Source: Streptomyces rubiginosohelvolus (GTDB lineage: Bacteria > Actinomycetota > Actinomycetes > Streptomycetales > Streptomycetaceae). From it: a stretch of 64,000 bases of DNA. Positions within the stretch are counted from its first letter, which is position 1. Every line of letters starts with the position of its first letter. Below the pieces are notes generated by a model. It had not been told where the DNA came from. It searched no databases and saw only the letters and a list, made by a program, of their open reading frames with translations. Positions 1-7,864 of the stretch are shown here, one piece after another. Made by a program: the position numbers and the translations under genes. The DNA lies in NCBI RefSeq assembly GCF_014649875.1, contig NZ_BMTW01000008.1:82983-146982 (forward strand). The letters run 5' to 3'.

Positions 1-549
1 TTACCGGAGGAGATCGGGTCCGACCCGCTCGCCGAGGTCGTGGCCTGGGCCCTGGAGCATCTGCACGAGCAGTTCGACGTGGAGACGCTCGCGGCGCGCG
101 CCTACATGAGCAGGCGGACCTTCGACCGCAGGTTCCGTTCGCTCACGGGCAGCGCACCGCTCCAGTGGCTGATCACCCAGCGGGTGCTGCAGGCGCAGCG
201 GCTGCTGGAGACCTCCGACTACTCGGTCGACGAGGTCGCGGGCCGCTGCGGCTTCCGCTCCCCGGTCGCGCTGCGCGGGCACTTCCGCCGCCAGCTCGGC
301 TCCTCCCCCGCCGCGTACCGGGCCGCCTACCGGGCCCGTCGTCCGCAGGGGGTGGCGGAGAGCACCGCGACGGTGGTCGAGACGATGGTGCCCAGCCAGG
401 GGCCGCCGTCCGGACGCCGGGGCTCCCCGTTGTCCTCCGCACCGGTCGCCGTGGCGGCCGCGACGGGTCCCGGGGAGCACTCCCTGCCCGGCCCCGACGC
501 GTTCGCTCCCGGACGCCCGGCCCTGCCGGGACAGCGGAGCGCCCCGTAG
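1..549 (+). CDS. adpA: AdpA, C-terminal part (AraC/GlxA-type developmental regulator), cut by window start
   Basis: Only the last 182 residues are present; the reading frame is open from base 1. The visible part is an AraC-type double helix-turn-helix (about residues 5-115 of the fragment), including the stretches VAWALEHLHEQF, YMSRRTFDRRF and VDEVAGRCGFRSPVALRGHF, followed by a Pro/Gly/Ser-rich tail. This DNA-binding domain is nearly invariant in Streptomyces AdpA (BldH), the A-factor-responsive regulator of aerial growth and secondary metabolism. The missing N-terminus would be a DJ-1/PfpI-like dimerisation domain. Its position immediately upstream of the oligoribonuclease gene is the known adpA-ornA arrangement, which supports the name. 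The poorly conserved tail length is normal for this family. Confidence 0.9.
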   Translation, partial: LPEEIGSDPLAEVVAWALEHLHEQFDVETLAARAYMSRRTFDRRFRSLTGSAPLQWLITQRVLQAQRLLETSDYSVDEVAGRCGFRSPVALRGHFRRQLGSSPAAYRAAYRARRPQGVAESTATVVETMVPSQGPPSGRRGSPLSSAPVAVAAATGPGEHSLPGPDAFAPGRPALPGQRSAP

Positions 550-559
550 GGTGGGGCCC

Positions 560-1165
560 ATGAACGACCGCATGGTGTGGATCGACTGCGAGATGACCGG
601 GCTCTCGTTGACGGACGACGCACTCATCGAGGTGGCCGCCCTGGTCACCGACTCGGAGCTGAACGTGCTCGGCGAAGGGGTGGACATCGTGATCCGCCCG
701 CCGGACGCGGCCCTGGAGACCATGCCCGAGGTGGTGCGGCAGATGCACACCGCCTCGGGCCTCCTCGACGAGCTGGCCGGGGGCACCACCCTGGCGGACG
801 CCGAGGAGCAGGTCCTGGCCTACGTCCGCGAGCATGTGAAGGAGCCCGGCAAGGCCCCGCTCTGCGGAAACTCGGTCGGTACCGACCGCGGCTTCCTGGC
901 GCGGGACATGCGGGATCTGGAGAGCTACCTGCACTACCGGATCGTGGACGTGTCCTCGGTCAAGGAGCTGGCCCGGCGCTGGTTCCCCCGGGCGTACTTC
1001 AACAGTCCGGACAAGAACGGCAACCACCGGGCGCTGGCGGACATCCGTGACTCCATCACGGAGCTCCGCTACTACCGGGAGGCGGTCTTCGTCCCCCAGC
1101 CCGGCCCGGACTCCGAGCGCGCGAAGGAGATCGCGGCGCGCCTGGTGACCCCGGCCACACCGTAG
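560..1165 (+). CDS. orn: Oligoribonuclease (3'-5' exoribonuclease, DEDDh)
   Basis: A 201-aa cytoplasmic exoribonuclease that degrades 2-5 nt RNA and pGpG, the last steps of mRNA decay and c-di-GMP turnover. The N-terminus MVWIDCEMTGL carries the first D and E of the DEDDh site. Further in-frame acidic motifs and the terminal GNHRALADIRDSI (His and Asp) complete it. Length matches the family at about 180-205 aa. A GTG nine bases upstream (551) is possible, but the ATG at 560 gives the canonical start of the family. It lies 10 nt after adpA and before tRNA-His, as in other streptomycetes. The degradation of pGpG links it functionally to CdgA, encoded at 26.9 kb. Confidence 0.97.
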   Translation: MNDRMVWIDCEMTGLSLTDDALIEVAALVTDSELNVLGEGVDIVIRPPDAALETMPEVVRQMHTASGLLDELAGGTTLADAEEQVLAYVREHVKEPGKAPLCGNSVGTDRGFLARDMRDLESYLHYRIVDVSSVKELARRWFPRAYFNSPDKNGNHRALADIRDSITELRYYREAVFVPQPGPDSERAKEIAARLVTPATP

Positions 1166-1285
1166 GAACCCGCTGGTCACGGGGGTGAGAGCGCCCGCGG
1201 ACCGGCCCCGGGAAACGGGGGCGCGAGCACCCTCCCGGACCCTGTACACTTTTTCTCGTCCGGTCGGAAACGACCGGGCGACATG

Positions 1286-1358
1286 GTGGGTATAGCTCAG
1301 CTGGCAGAGCACCTGGTTGTGGTCCAGGATGTCGCGGGTTCAAGTCCCGTTACTCACC
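1286..1358 (+). tRNA. tRNA-His (GTG anticodon)
   Basis: A 73-nt cloverleaf with a 7-bp acceptor stem (GTGGGTA with TACTCAC), D-loop AGCTCAGCTGGCAGAGC, anticodon GTG within TTGTGGT, and T-arm GGGTTCAAGTCCC. The base before the acceptor stem is G (1285) and can pair with the C at 1358, as expected for the extra G-1 of tRNA-His. CCA is not encoded. A TACACT hexamer at 1245-1250 is a plausible -10 box. Confidence 0.97.
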
Positions 1359-1363
1359 CTGAA

Positions 1364-1397
1364 GGAAGGGCCCCGGTCTTCGGACCGGGGCCCTTCC
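1364..1397 (+). terminator. Strong hairpin after tRNA-His
   Basis: A perfect 15-bp stem (GGAAGGGCCCCGGTC with its complement) closed by a TTCG tetraloop directly after the tRNA. No long T-tract follows, as is usual in streptomycetes. Confidence 0.85.
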
Positions 1398-1491
1398 GGT
1401 TTCTCCGGCCCCCTCGGGCCCTCACTCGGGGCGGTGCGTCACGTGACGCACCGCCCCGAGCACACCATCCGCATCAGGGCCGCTCCGCCCG

Positions 1492-2529
1492 TCACGACGA
1501 GTCGCGGACCACCAGCTCCGTCGGCAGCACCACCGAAGGGCGCTCGTCGCCCGGGGTGCGGCCCGCGATCTCGTCCAGGAGGAGCTGGGCCATGCGGCGG
1601 CCCATCTCCTCTATGGGCTGGCGGACGCTGGTGAGGGGCGGGTGCATATGGCGGGCGACGACCGAGTCGTCGAAGCCGACCAGGGCCACGTCCTCGGGGA
1701 TGCGGCGGTCCGCCTCGCGCAGGACCTGGCGGGCGCCGGCGGCCATCACGTCGGAGGCGACGAAGACCGCGTCCAGGTCGGGGCGACGGGCCAGGAGGTC
1801 GCGCATGGCCGCCGCGCCGCCCTCCTCGGTGAAGTCGGCGGGGGCGATGAGGCGCTCGTCGGGGGCCAGGCCGGCGGCGGAGATCGCCGCGCGGTAGCCG
1901 TCCAGGCGGCGCTGGGCCCCGTACACCTCCAGGCGGCCGGTGATCGTGGCCACCCGGTGGCGGCCCCGGGAGACGAGGTGCTCGACGGCGGCCCGCGCGC
2001 CCTCGAAGTTGTCGGAGTCGACCGAGGGCAGCGGCTCGGCCGCGTGCCGGGCGCCGCTGATCACGCACGGCATGCCCAGCTGCTCCAGGAGCTCCGGCAG
2101 CGGGTCGTCCGCGTGCACGGCGACCAGGAGGACCCCGTCGACGCGGTGGGCGGTGAGGTACTGGGCGAGGCGGCGGCGCTCGCGGTCGTTGCCGACGAGG
2201 GTGAGGAGCAGCTGCATCTCGGTGTCGGCCAGGGCCGCCCCGACGCCGCGCACTATGGCGGAGAAGTACGGTTCGGCGAAGAAGCGGGTCTCCGGCTCGG
2301 GCACCACCAGCGCGATGGCGTCGGTGCGGTTGCCCGCCAGGGCGCGGGCGGCACGATTGGGGACGTAGCCCAGCTCGGCCACGGCCGCCTCGACCGCCTG
2401 CCGGGTCGCGTCGCTGACCCGGGGCGAGCCGTTGATGACCCGCGATGCGGTGCCCCGGCCGACACCGGCCCGTGCCGCCACCTCTTCGAGCGTGGGCCGC
2501 CCGCCGCTCCGTACTCGCGCTGCCGCCAT
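1492..2529 (-). CDS. cebR: LacI-family repressor, CebR type
   Basis: A 345-aa transcriptional repressor. The N-terminal LacI helix-turn-helix (PTLEEVAARAGVGRGTASRVI, hinge NRAARALAGNRTDAIAL) is followed by a periplasmic-binding-protein-like sugar sensor. In Streptomyces, CebR represses the ceb/bgl genes and is released by cellobiose or cellotriose. A TTG at 2553 would add eight residues, but the ATG at 2529 has a GGGGAGG box at good spacing and fits the family. A perfect CebR palindrome lies about 95 nt upstream (2622-2635), which implies autoregulation. It sits directly downstream of bglC on the same strand. The name rests on the operator and the adjacent cebEFG-bglC genes. Confidence 0.9.
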   Translation of the reverse strand: MAAARVRSGGRPTLEEVAARAGVGRGTASRVINGSPRVSDATRQAVEAAVAELGYVPNRAARALAGNRTDAIALVVPEPETRFFAEPYFSAIVRGVGAALADTEMQLLLTLVGNDRERRRLAQYLTAHRVDGVLLVAVHADDPLPELLEQLGMPCVISGARHAAEPLPSVDSDNFEGARAAVEHLVSRGRHRVATITGRLEVYGAQRRLDGYRAAISAAGLAPDERLIAPADFTEEGGAAAMRDLLARRPDLDAVFVASDVMAAGARQVLREADRRIPEDVALVGFDDSVVARHMHPPLTSVRQPIEEMGRRMAQLLLDEIAGRTPGDERPSVVLPTELVVRDSS

Positions 2530-2621
2530 GGCCGCCTCCCCGTTCCCGGTCAATTTCTCACAGCCGTAACGTCAATCCAAGTCCTGGATCGATCACCTCG
2601 ACGAGCGTAAGGACAGGGTAT

Positions 2622-2635
2622 TGGGAGCGCTCCCA
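2622..2635. promoter_or_regulatory. CebR operator upstream of cebR
   Basis: TGGGAGCGCTCCCA, an exact 14-bp palindrome identical to the published CebR box. The symmetry extends one base each side to 16 bp. It lies between bglC and cebR, about 93 nt from the cebR ATG. Confidence 0.9.
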
Positions 2636-2701
2636 AATGGGGTAATCAAAGGACGGTGGGCCCGGTCGCGGAGATGACCGGGCCCACCGTTCCCGGGAGG
2701 G

Positions 2702-4159
2702 TCAGGCCTCCGGGGGCAGTGCGTGACGGGCGATCACATCGCCGTACCAGTGGGCGCTGGACTTCGGCGTACGGCGCTGGGTCGCGTAGTCGACGTACAC
2801 CGCGCCGAAGCGCTTCCCGTAGCCGTAGCCCCACTCGAAGTTGTCCATCAGGGACCAGAGGAAGTAGCCCCGCACATCGGCCCCGTCGGCCACCGCCCGG
2901 CGTACCGCCTCCAGGTGGCCGTGGAGGTAGGCGATCCGCTCGGGGTCGTGGACCCGGCCGTCGGCGTCCGGGGCGTCGTCGAAGGCGGCCCCGTTCTCGG
3001 TGACCATCAGCGGCAGGTCCGGGTGCTCGCGCGCGACGTCCATGAGGAGGGCGTGCAGACCGTTCGGGTCGACCGACCAGTTCATGGCGGTGCGCGGCTT
3101 GCCCTCGGCCAGGTGGAAGGCCACGTGCTCGGAGCCGGGCCACGGGGAGTGGTCGCTGCTTCCGTGGCCGTCGTTGCGGGTGTCCCCGGAGCCGTCGGCG
3201 GGCGTCGAGACGATGGTGGGCGTGTAGTAGTTGACGCCGAGCACGTCGATCGGGGCTGCGATGGCGGCGAGGTCGCCCTCGTGGATCAACTCACCCCAGT
3301 TCACGATGCGTTCGGTGTCGGTCAGCAGGTCTTCCGGGTACGCGCCCTTCAGCATCGGGCCGGTGAAGATCCGGTTGCCCACCGCGTCGATCCGGCGGGC
3401 GGCGTCCGCGTCCGCCGCGCTGCCGGTCAGCGGGCGCACCTGGTGGAGGTTGAGGGTGACCGAGGTCTGCGCGGCAGCGGGGAGGTTCGCGCGCAGCGCC
3501 TCGGTCGCCCGGCCGTGGGCCAGGTTGAGGTGGTGGGCGGCCCGCAGCGCGGCGGCCGGTTCGGTGCGGCCGGGGGCGTGGACCCCGGAGCCGTACCCGA
3601 GGAAGGCCGAGCACCAGGGCTCGTTGAGCGTCGTCCACATCGAGACCCGGTCGCCGAGCGCGCGGGCCATGATGGCCGCGTAGTCCGCGAACCGTTCGGC
3701 GGTCGCCCGCTCGGGCCAGCCGCCCGCGTCCTCCAACTCCTGCGGCAGGTCCCAGTGGTAGAGCGTGGCGACGGGCTTGATGCCGGCCGCCAGAAGCTCG
3801 TCGACGAGCGAGCGGTAGAAGTCCAGGCCGCGTTCGACCGCGGGGCCCCGGCCGGTGGGCTGGACCCGGGACCAGGAGACGGAGAAGCGGTACGCCTGGA
3901 GGCCGAGGCGCTTCATCAGGGCGACGTCGTCGCGGTAGCGGTGGAAGTGGTCGGCGGCCACGTCCCCGGTGTCGCCGTTCACGACCTTGCCGGGGGTGTG
4001 GCTGAAGGTGTCCCAGATGGAGGGGGTGCGGCCCCGCTCGGAGGCCGCACCCTCCACCTGGTACGCGGCGGTGGCCGCGCCCCACAGGAAGCCGGTCGGG
4101 AAGGGGGCCTGGGCGGCGGGTGCCTGCTGCGGGACCGTGTCGGGTCGGACGGCTGTCAT
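2702..4159 (-). CDS. bglC: GH1 beta-glucosidase BglC
   Basis: A 485-aa cytoplasmic family 1 glycoside hydrolase expected to split imported cellobiose and cello-oligosaccharides to glucose. It starts with the family signature FLWGAATAAYQVEG. The acid/base Glu is in TLNEP (about residue 180) and the nucleophile Glu is in VTENG (about residue 388). No signal peptide is present, consistent with cytoplasmic hydrolysis. It lies 54 bp after cebG in the same orientation, and has its own near-perfect CebR half-palindrome immediately before the ATG (4162-4173). It is therefore probably co-transcribed with cebEFG and also separately repressed. Confidence 0.95.
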   Translation of the reverse strand: MTAVRPDTVPQQAPAAQAPFPTGFLWGAATAAYQVEGAASERGRTPSIWDTFSHTPGKVVNGDTGDVAADHFHRYRDDVALMKRLGLQAYRFSVSWSRVQPTGRGPAVERGLDFYRSLVDELLAAGIKPVATLYHWDLPQELEDAGGWPERATAERFADYAAIMARALGDRVSMWTTLNEPWCSAFLGYGSGVHAPGRTEPAAALRAAHHLNLAHGRATEALRANLPAAAQTSVTLNLHQVRPLTGSAADADAARRIDAVGNRIFTGPMLKGAYPEDLLTDTERIVNWGELIHEGDLAAIAAPIDVLGVNYYTPTIVSTPADGSGDTRNDGHGSSDHSPWPGSEHVAFHLAEGKPRTAMNWSVDPNGLHALLMDVAREHPDLPLMVTENGAAFDDAPDADGRVHDPERIAYLHGHLEAVRRAVADGADVRGYFLWSLMDNFEWGYGYGKRFGAVYVDYATQRRTPKSSAHWYGDVIARHALPPEA

Positions 4160-4161
4160 GC

Positions 4162-4173
4162 GGGAGCGCTCCC
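4162..4173. promoter_or_regulatory. CebR-type operator abutting the bglC start
   Basis: GGGAGCGCTCCC is a 12-bp perfect core. The outermost T and A of the 14-mer consensus are replaced, so binding may be weaker. It ends 3 nt upstream of the bglC ATG and overlaps the only purine-rich ribosome-binding stretch. Confidence 0.75.
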
Positions 4174-4213
4174 TAGGGGAAGTGAGGGGTGTGGGGAGGG
4201 GTGGGGTGGTGCT

Positions 4214-5134
4214 TCAGCCCTTGACCGCGCCGGACATGATGCCGCCGACGATCTTCTTGCCGAAGAGGACGAACACCACCAGCAGGGGCAGCGTGCTGAT
4301 CAGCGCGCCCGCCATCACGATGGACTGGTCGGGGGTGTACGAGGCGCTGAGCTGGCCGAGGGCCACCTGAAGGGTCGGGTTCTGCTGGTTGAGGGCCAGG
4401 TAGGGCCAGAAGAAGTCGTTCCACGCCTGGACGAAGGTGAGCATCCCGAGCACCATCATCGCGGGGCGCGCCACCGGCAGCACCACGCTGCGCACGATGC
4501 GGAAGTTGTTCGCTCCGTCGATCTTGGCCGCCTCGATCAGCTCGTACGGCAGCGCCTCGATCAGGTACTGGCGCATGAAGAACACGCCGAACGCGCTCAC
4601 CAGCGTCGGGAAGATCACCGATTCGAGCTGGCCGCCCCAGCCGAGGCCGGACATCATCATGAACAGCGGGACGACGCTGAGCTGCGGGGGGATGGTGAGG
4701 GTGGCGATGACCGCGGTCATCAGCCAGCCGCGGCCCCGGAAGCGCATCTTGGCGAACGCGTAGCCGGCGAGTGTGCAGAAGAAGAGCGTGGCGAGGGTGA
4801 TCGAGGACGAGACGATGACGCTGTTGACGATCGCCTTGCCGAGGTTGGCCTGCTCCCAGGCGGTCTGGATGTTCTCGATCAGCTTTCCGCCCGGGAAGAA
4901 CGGCGGTGTGGAGGCGAGGACTTCGTCCTGGGTGCGGGAGGCCGCGACCAGGGTCCAGTAGAGCGGCAGCAGCGAGCCGAAGCCGACGACGGCGAGCGCG
5001 ACGTACGCGAACGGGCCGCCCTTCAGCTGCTGTCCGGCGCCCATCCGGAAGCGGCTCGGGCGGGACGGCCCGCCGCTCTTCGGGGTCGGCGCGAGCTTCA
5101 CGGGGGCCGCGGGCGTGGGACTGGTCAGGGTCAT
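4214..5134 (-). CDS. cebG: Cellobiose ABC transporter permease CebG
   Basis: A 306-aa inner-membrane permease of the carbohydrate uptake 1 (MalG/CebG) family. After a cytoplasmic N-terminus of about 40 residues it has roughly six hydrophobic segments. The EAA loop that docks the ATPase reads ELIEAAKIDGANNFRI. The ATG overlaps the cebF stop as ATGA, indicating translational coupling. No ATPase gene is present in the cluster. In Streptomyces the shared ATPase MsiK, encoded elsewhere, energises Ceb; this last point is family knowledge. Confidence 0.93.
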   Translation of the reverse strand: MTLTSPTPAAPVKLAPTPKSGGPSRPSRFRMGAGQQLKGGPFAYVALAVVGFGSLLPLYWTLVAASRTQDEVLASTPPFFPGGKLIENIQTAWEQANLGKAIVNSVIVSSSITLATLFFCTLAGYAFAKMRFRGRGWLMTAVIATLTIPPQLSVVPLFMMMSGLGWGGQLESVIFPTLVSAFGVFFMRQYLIEALPYELIEAAKIDGANNFRIVRSVVLPVARPAMMVLGMLTFVQAWNDFFWPYLALNQQNPTLQVALGQLSASYTPDQSIVMAGALISTLPLLVVFVLFGKKIVGGIMSGAVKG

Positions 5135-6147
5135 GAGGGCGCTCCCGGTCGGACCGCGGACGTGCGGAAGAAGCGGCCGACGATCCAGTTGGCCGCGGCG
5201 ATGAGCAGCAGGAGGGCGAGCATCGCCCAGGCGACGGCGGCGGCCGGACCGAGATGTCCGAGGTTCCAGCCGTAGTTGTAGAGGTAGATGCTGAGCGTCT
5301 CGTACTGGTTCTCGTTGCCGCCGGTGGCGCCCAGCGCACCGCCCTCCAGCAGCAGCGGTTCACCGAAGAGCTGCATGGAGCCGATGGTGGAGATGACGAT
5401 GGTGAACAGGATCGTCGGCCGCAGCGAGGGGATGGTGACCTTGCGGAACTGCTGCCAGCGCGACGCCCCGTCCAACGAGGCCGCCTCGTAGAGGTCGTTG
5501 GGGACCGCCTGCATGGCAGCCAGGTAGATCAGCGCGTTGTAGCCGGTCCACCGCCAGATGACGATGATCGAGATGGCGAGCTTCGACGTCCAGTGCCCGT
5601 TGGCCCAGTTGACCGGATCGAAGCCGACGAGGCCCAGCGTCCAGTTGAGCAGCCCGCCGTCCGCCCGGAACACCAGGGCGAAGACGAGGGCCGCCGAGGC
5701 GACCGAGGTGGCGTACGGGGTGAGGATGATCGTGCGCCAGAACGTGCTGGCCCGCAGGCGGTAGTTGAGGAGATGGGCGAGGCCCAGGGCCATCAGGAGC
5801 TGCGGGACGGTCGAGATGACGCCGATCAGGAAGGTGTTGCTGACCGAGGTCCAGAACTCGGGGTCGTTCAGGATCTTGTCGAAGTTCTCCCAGCCCACCC
5901 ACTCCATGGAGTCCAGGCCGGTCATCGAGACCCGGTGCAGGGCGATCCAGCCGGTGTAGAGCAGCGGGTAGAGGCCGAAGGCCCCGAAGATCAGGAAGAA
6001 CGGCGCTATGTACGCGTACGGGGATGCCTTGTCGTCGAACCGCCACAGCCGGCTGCGCCACACCTGCCGTCGCTCGTCGGTCGGTTCCTTCTTCGATGGG
6101 CGGGGCGCATGCGCGTACGCATCCCGGGTGGGGGTCGAGGTTGCCAC
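5131..6147 (-). CDS. cebF: Cellobiose ABC transporter permease CebF
   Basis: A 338-aa membrane permease of the MalF/CebF type. It has a charged cytoplasmic N-terminus (about residues 1-40), then a first membrane helix around PYAYIAPFFLIFGAFGLYPL and five further segments. The EAA loop reads DLYEAASLDGASRWQQFRKV. It is followed by cebG with a 4-bp stop/start overlap and preceded by cebE with a 100-bp gap. With CebE and CebG it forms the membrane channel for cellobiose/cellotriose. Confidence 0.93.
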   Translation of the reverse strand: MATSTPTRDAYAHAPRPSKKEPTDERRQVWRSRLWRFDDKASPYAYIAPFFLIFGAFGLYPLLYTGWIALHRVSMTGLDSMEWVGWENFDKILNDPEFWTSVSNTFLIGVISTVPQLLMALGLAHLLNYRLRASTFWRTIILTPYATSVASAALVFALVFRADGGLLNWTLGLVGFDPVNWANGHWTSKLAISIIVIWRWTGYNALIYLAAMQAVPNDLYEAASLDGASRWQQFRKVTIPSLRPTILFTIVISTIGSMQLFGEPLLLEGGALGATGGNENQYETLSIYLYNYGWNLGHLGPAAAVAWAMLALLLLIAAANWIVGRFFRTSAVRPGAPS

Positions 6148-6247
6148 GGGCGGGGAGTCCTTCCCTGGGTGCGGCTGGGGGTCGGGCGGGTGGGCCGGGG
6201 CGGGCGGACGGGTCAGCTGCCGCCCGCCCCGGACGGTCGGATCGAGG

Positions 6248-7570
6248 TCAGCCGATGGCCTTGTCGATCGTCCGGACGGCCGCGTCCCAGGCGTCGTCGG
6301 GGCTGGTGCCGCGCTGCTCCATGTTGTTGATCTGGGTGGAGATGGAGTCCTTGATCACGCCGTCCTTCGGGCCGAGGACCGCCTCGGGGATGGACTTGGC
6401 GCCGTCGGCGTAGATCTGGCCGATGGGGGCGTTGTTGAAGTACGGCAGGGTCGCGTTCTTCACGTCGGGCAGCTCGTAGGCGCCCTGGTTGGACGGGAAG
6501 ACGCCGATCGCCTTGAAGACGGCGGCCTGCTGCTCGGGGGCGGTCAGCCACTTGACGAGCTTGGCGGCCTCGTCCACGTTCTTTCCGGACTTGGGGACGG
6601 CGAGGAAGGAGCCGCCCCAGTTGGCGGAAGTACCGCCGGGGGCGCTGGTGATGTCCCACTTGCCCTTGTTGGCGTCACCGGCGTACGTGGAGATCTGGCC
6701 GGCCATCCAGGCGGGGCAGACAACGGTGGCCACCGTGCTCTTGCGCAGGGCCGCCTGCCACTGGTCCTCGAACTGGGCCAGGCCCTGCGTCAGCTTCTTG
6801 GACGCGGCCTGGGCGGCGAGCTGCCAGCCCTTCTCGACGCTGGCGCTGTCCTTGTAGATCGGCTTGCCGCTCGCGTCGTAGTACTGCTCGGGGCTGGAGC
6901 TGACCACGGCGTTGAACATGGCGCTCGCGGAGTCCATGAAGTACGTGCCGGAGGGGGCCTTCTTCTTGTACTGCTCGCCGAGGGCGAGGTAGGCCTCCCA
7001 GCCGCCCTCGGTCAGCTTCGCCACCTCGTCGCGTTCGGTGGGCAGCCCGGCCTTCTCGAACAGTTCGCGGTTGTAGCAGAGGGACATGGGGCCGATGTCG
7101 GTGCCCGCGCCGATGACCGCGCCGCTGGGGGCGGTGGCCTGCTTCGCCTTCCAGGACACCCACTCGTCCACGCCGATGACCTTGGAGAGGTCGGCGAAGG
7201 AGTCCGCCTTGGTGTCGACGATCTCCTTGATCCGGCCGACCTCGATGCCCTGGACGTCGGCGAGGCCGCTGCCGGAGTTCAGCTGCTGGAGGAGCTTGGG
7301 GTAGTAGTTCTTCTCCTCGGCGGTGGTGTCCTCCTTGACCGTGATCTTCGGGTTGAGCTCGTGGTACTTCTCGAAGAGCCCGGCCTCCTTGTAACCGAAC
7401 TGCCCGAAGTCGGCGACGGTCAGGGTGATGTTGCCGTTCGCGTCGGCTCCCTTGTCCGAGTCGGACGAGCCACCGCATCCGGTGAGGAGGAGGGCCGTGA
7501 CCGTGAGGCCCGTGGTGGCCACGAGGGCGGTTCTGTGGCGTCGACCGGCAACGCTGCGGGTGATGCGCAT
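6248..7570 (-). CDS. cebE: Cellobiose-binding lipoprotein CebE
   Basis: A 440-aa extracellular solute-binding lipoprotein of ABC family 1. The signal peptide starts MRITRSVAGRRHRTALV and ends in the lipobox LLLTGCGG, with Cys as the lipid anchor. The ATG at 7570 is chosen because AAGGAGC lies six bases upstream. An upstream ATG at 7627 is unlikely because it would place the CebR operator inside the coding sequence. It is first gene of the cebEFG-bglC operon, controlled by the operator at 7609-7622. Substrate (cellobiose/cellotriose) is inferred from the operator and the neighbouring GH1 gene. Confidence 0.93.
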   Translation of the reverse strand: MRITRSVAGRRHRTALVATTGLTVTALLLTGCGGSSDSDKGADANGNITLTVADFGQFGYKEAGLFEKYHELNPKITVKEDTTAEEKNYYPKLLQQLNSGSGLADVQGIEVGRIKEIVDTKADSFADLSKVIGVDEWVSWKAKQATAPSGAVIGAGTDIGPMSLCYNRELFEKAGLPTERDEVAKLTEGGWEAYLALGEQYKKKAPSGTYFMDSASAMFNAVVSSSPEQYYDASGKPIYKDSASVEKGWQLAAQAASKKLTQGLAQFEDQWQAALRKSTVATVVCPAWMAGQISTYAGDANKGKWDITSAPGGTSANWGGSFLAVPKSGKNVDEAAKLVKWLTAPEQQAAVFKAIGVFPSNQGAYELPDVKNATLPYFNNAPIGQIYADGAKSIPEAVLGPKDGVIKDSISTQINNMEQRGTSPDDAWDAAVRTIDKAIG

Positions 7571-7608
7571 TCCACTGCTCCTTGTTCCGGGGGTCCGGCA
7601 ATGGCGCA

Positions 7609-7622
7609 TGGGAGCGCTCCCA
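7609..7622. promoter_or_regulatory. CebR operator upstream of cebE
   Basis: TGGGAGCGCTCCCA, exact consensus. Dyad symmetry extends to 18 bp (7607-7624, CATGGG...CCCATG). It sits about 40 nt upstream of the cebE start codon and so is likely in or just after the promoter. Confidence 0.93.
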
Positions 7623-7810
7623 TGCATCGTTGCCGGAAGGTTGCTGCCTCCAGGGGGTGGGTGTCAAGAGTTGAAGACGATTCCGTTGCCGAGGGATGTC
7701 CGGGGCGTCACGGCAGGGGTCTTGGCCGACCCTCCCGTCGGAAGGTGAACGGGGGGCGCCCCGGGTCGGGTGAGGTGCCGGCGCACACCACCCCTGTTAA
7801 TTTCTCCCCT

Positions 7811-7858
7811 ATGCACCTTTTGATCATCCTGGCCGCCGACATCAGCACCGGTGAGTGA
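7811..7858 (+). CDS. 15-codon upstream ORF before the aspartate exchanger gene
   Basis: An ATG at 7811 opens MHLLIILAADISTGE and stops at 7858, six bases before the exchanger ATG. Its last codons (GTGAGTGAGG) overlap the ribosome-binding site of the next gene. No Shine-Dalgarno precedes it, but a TTAATT hexamer lies about 10 nt upstream, so it could be translated from a leaderless transcript. Function is unknown; a leader peptide coupling translation to the downstream gene is my inference. It may equally be a chance ORF. Confidence 0.35.
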   Translation: MHLLIILAADISTGE

Positions 7859-7864
7859 GGCGGG

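Noticed and set aside
2554..2701. Additional small gene between cebR and bglC
   Set aside because: The 170-bp gap is explained by the CebR operator and promoter; short frames there have no ribosome-binding site.
7571..7627. Upstream ATG extending cebE by 19 residues
   Set aside because: It would put the perfect CebR operator inside the coding region and lacks a ribosome-binding site. The ATG at 7570 has AAGGAGC and a proper signal peptide.
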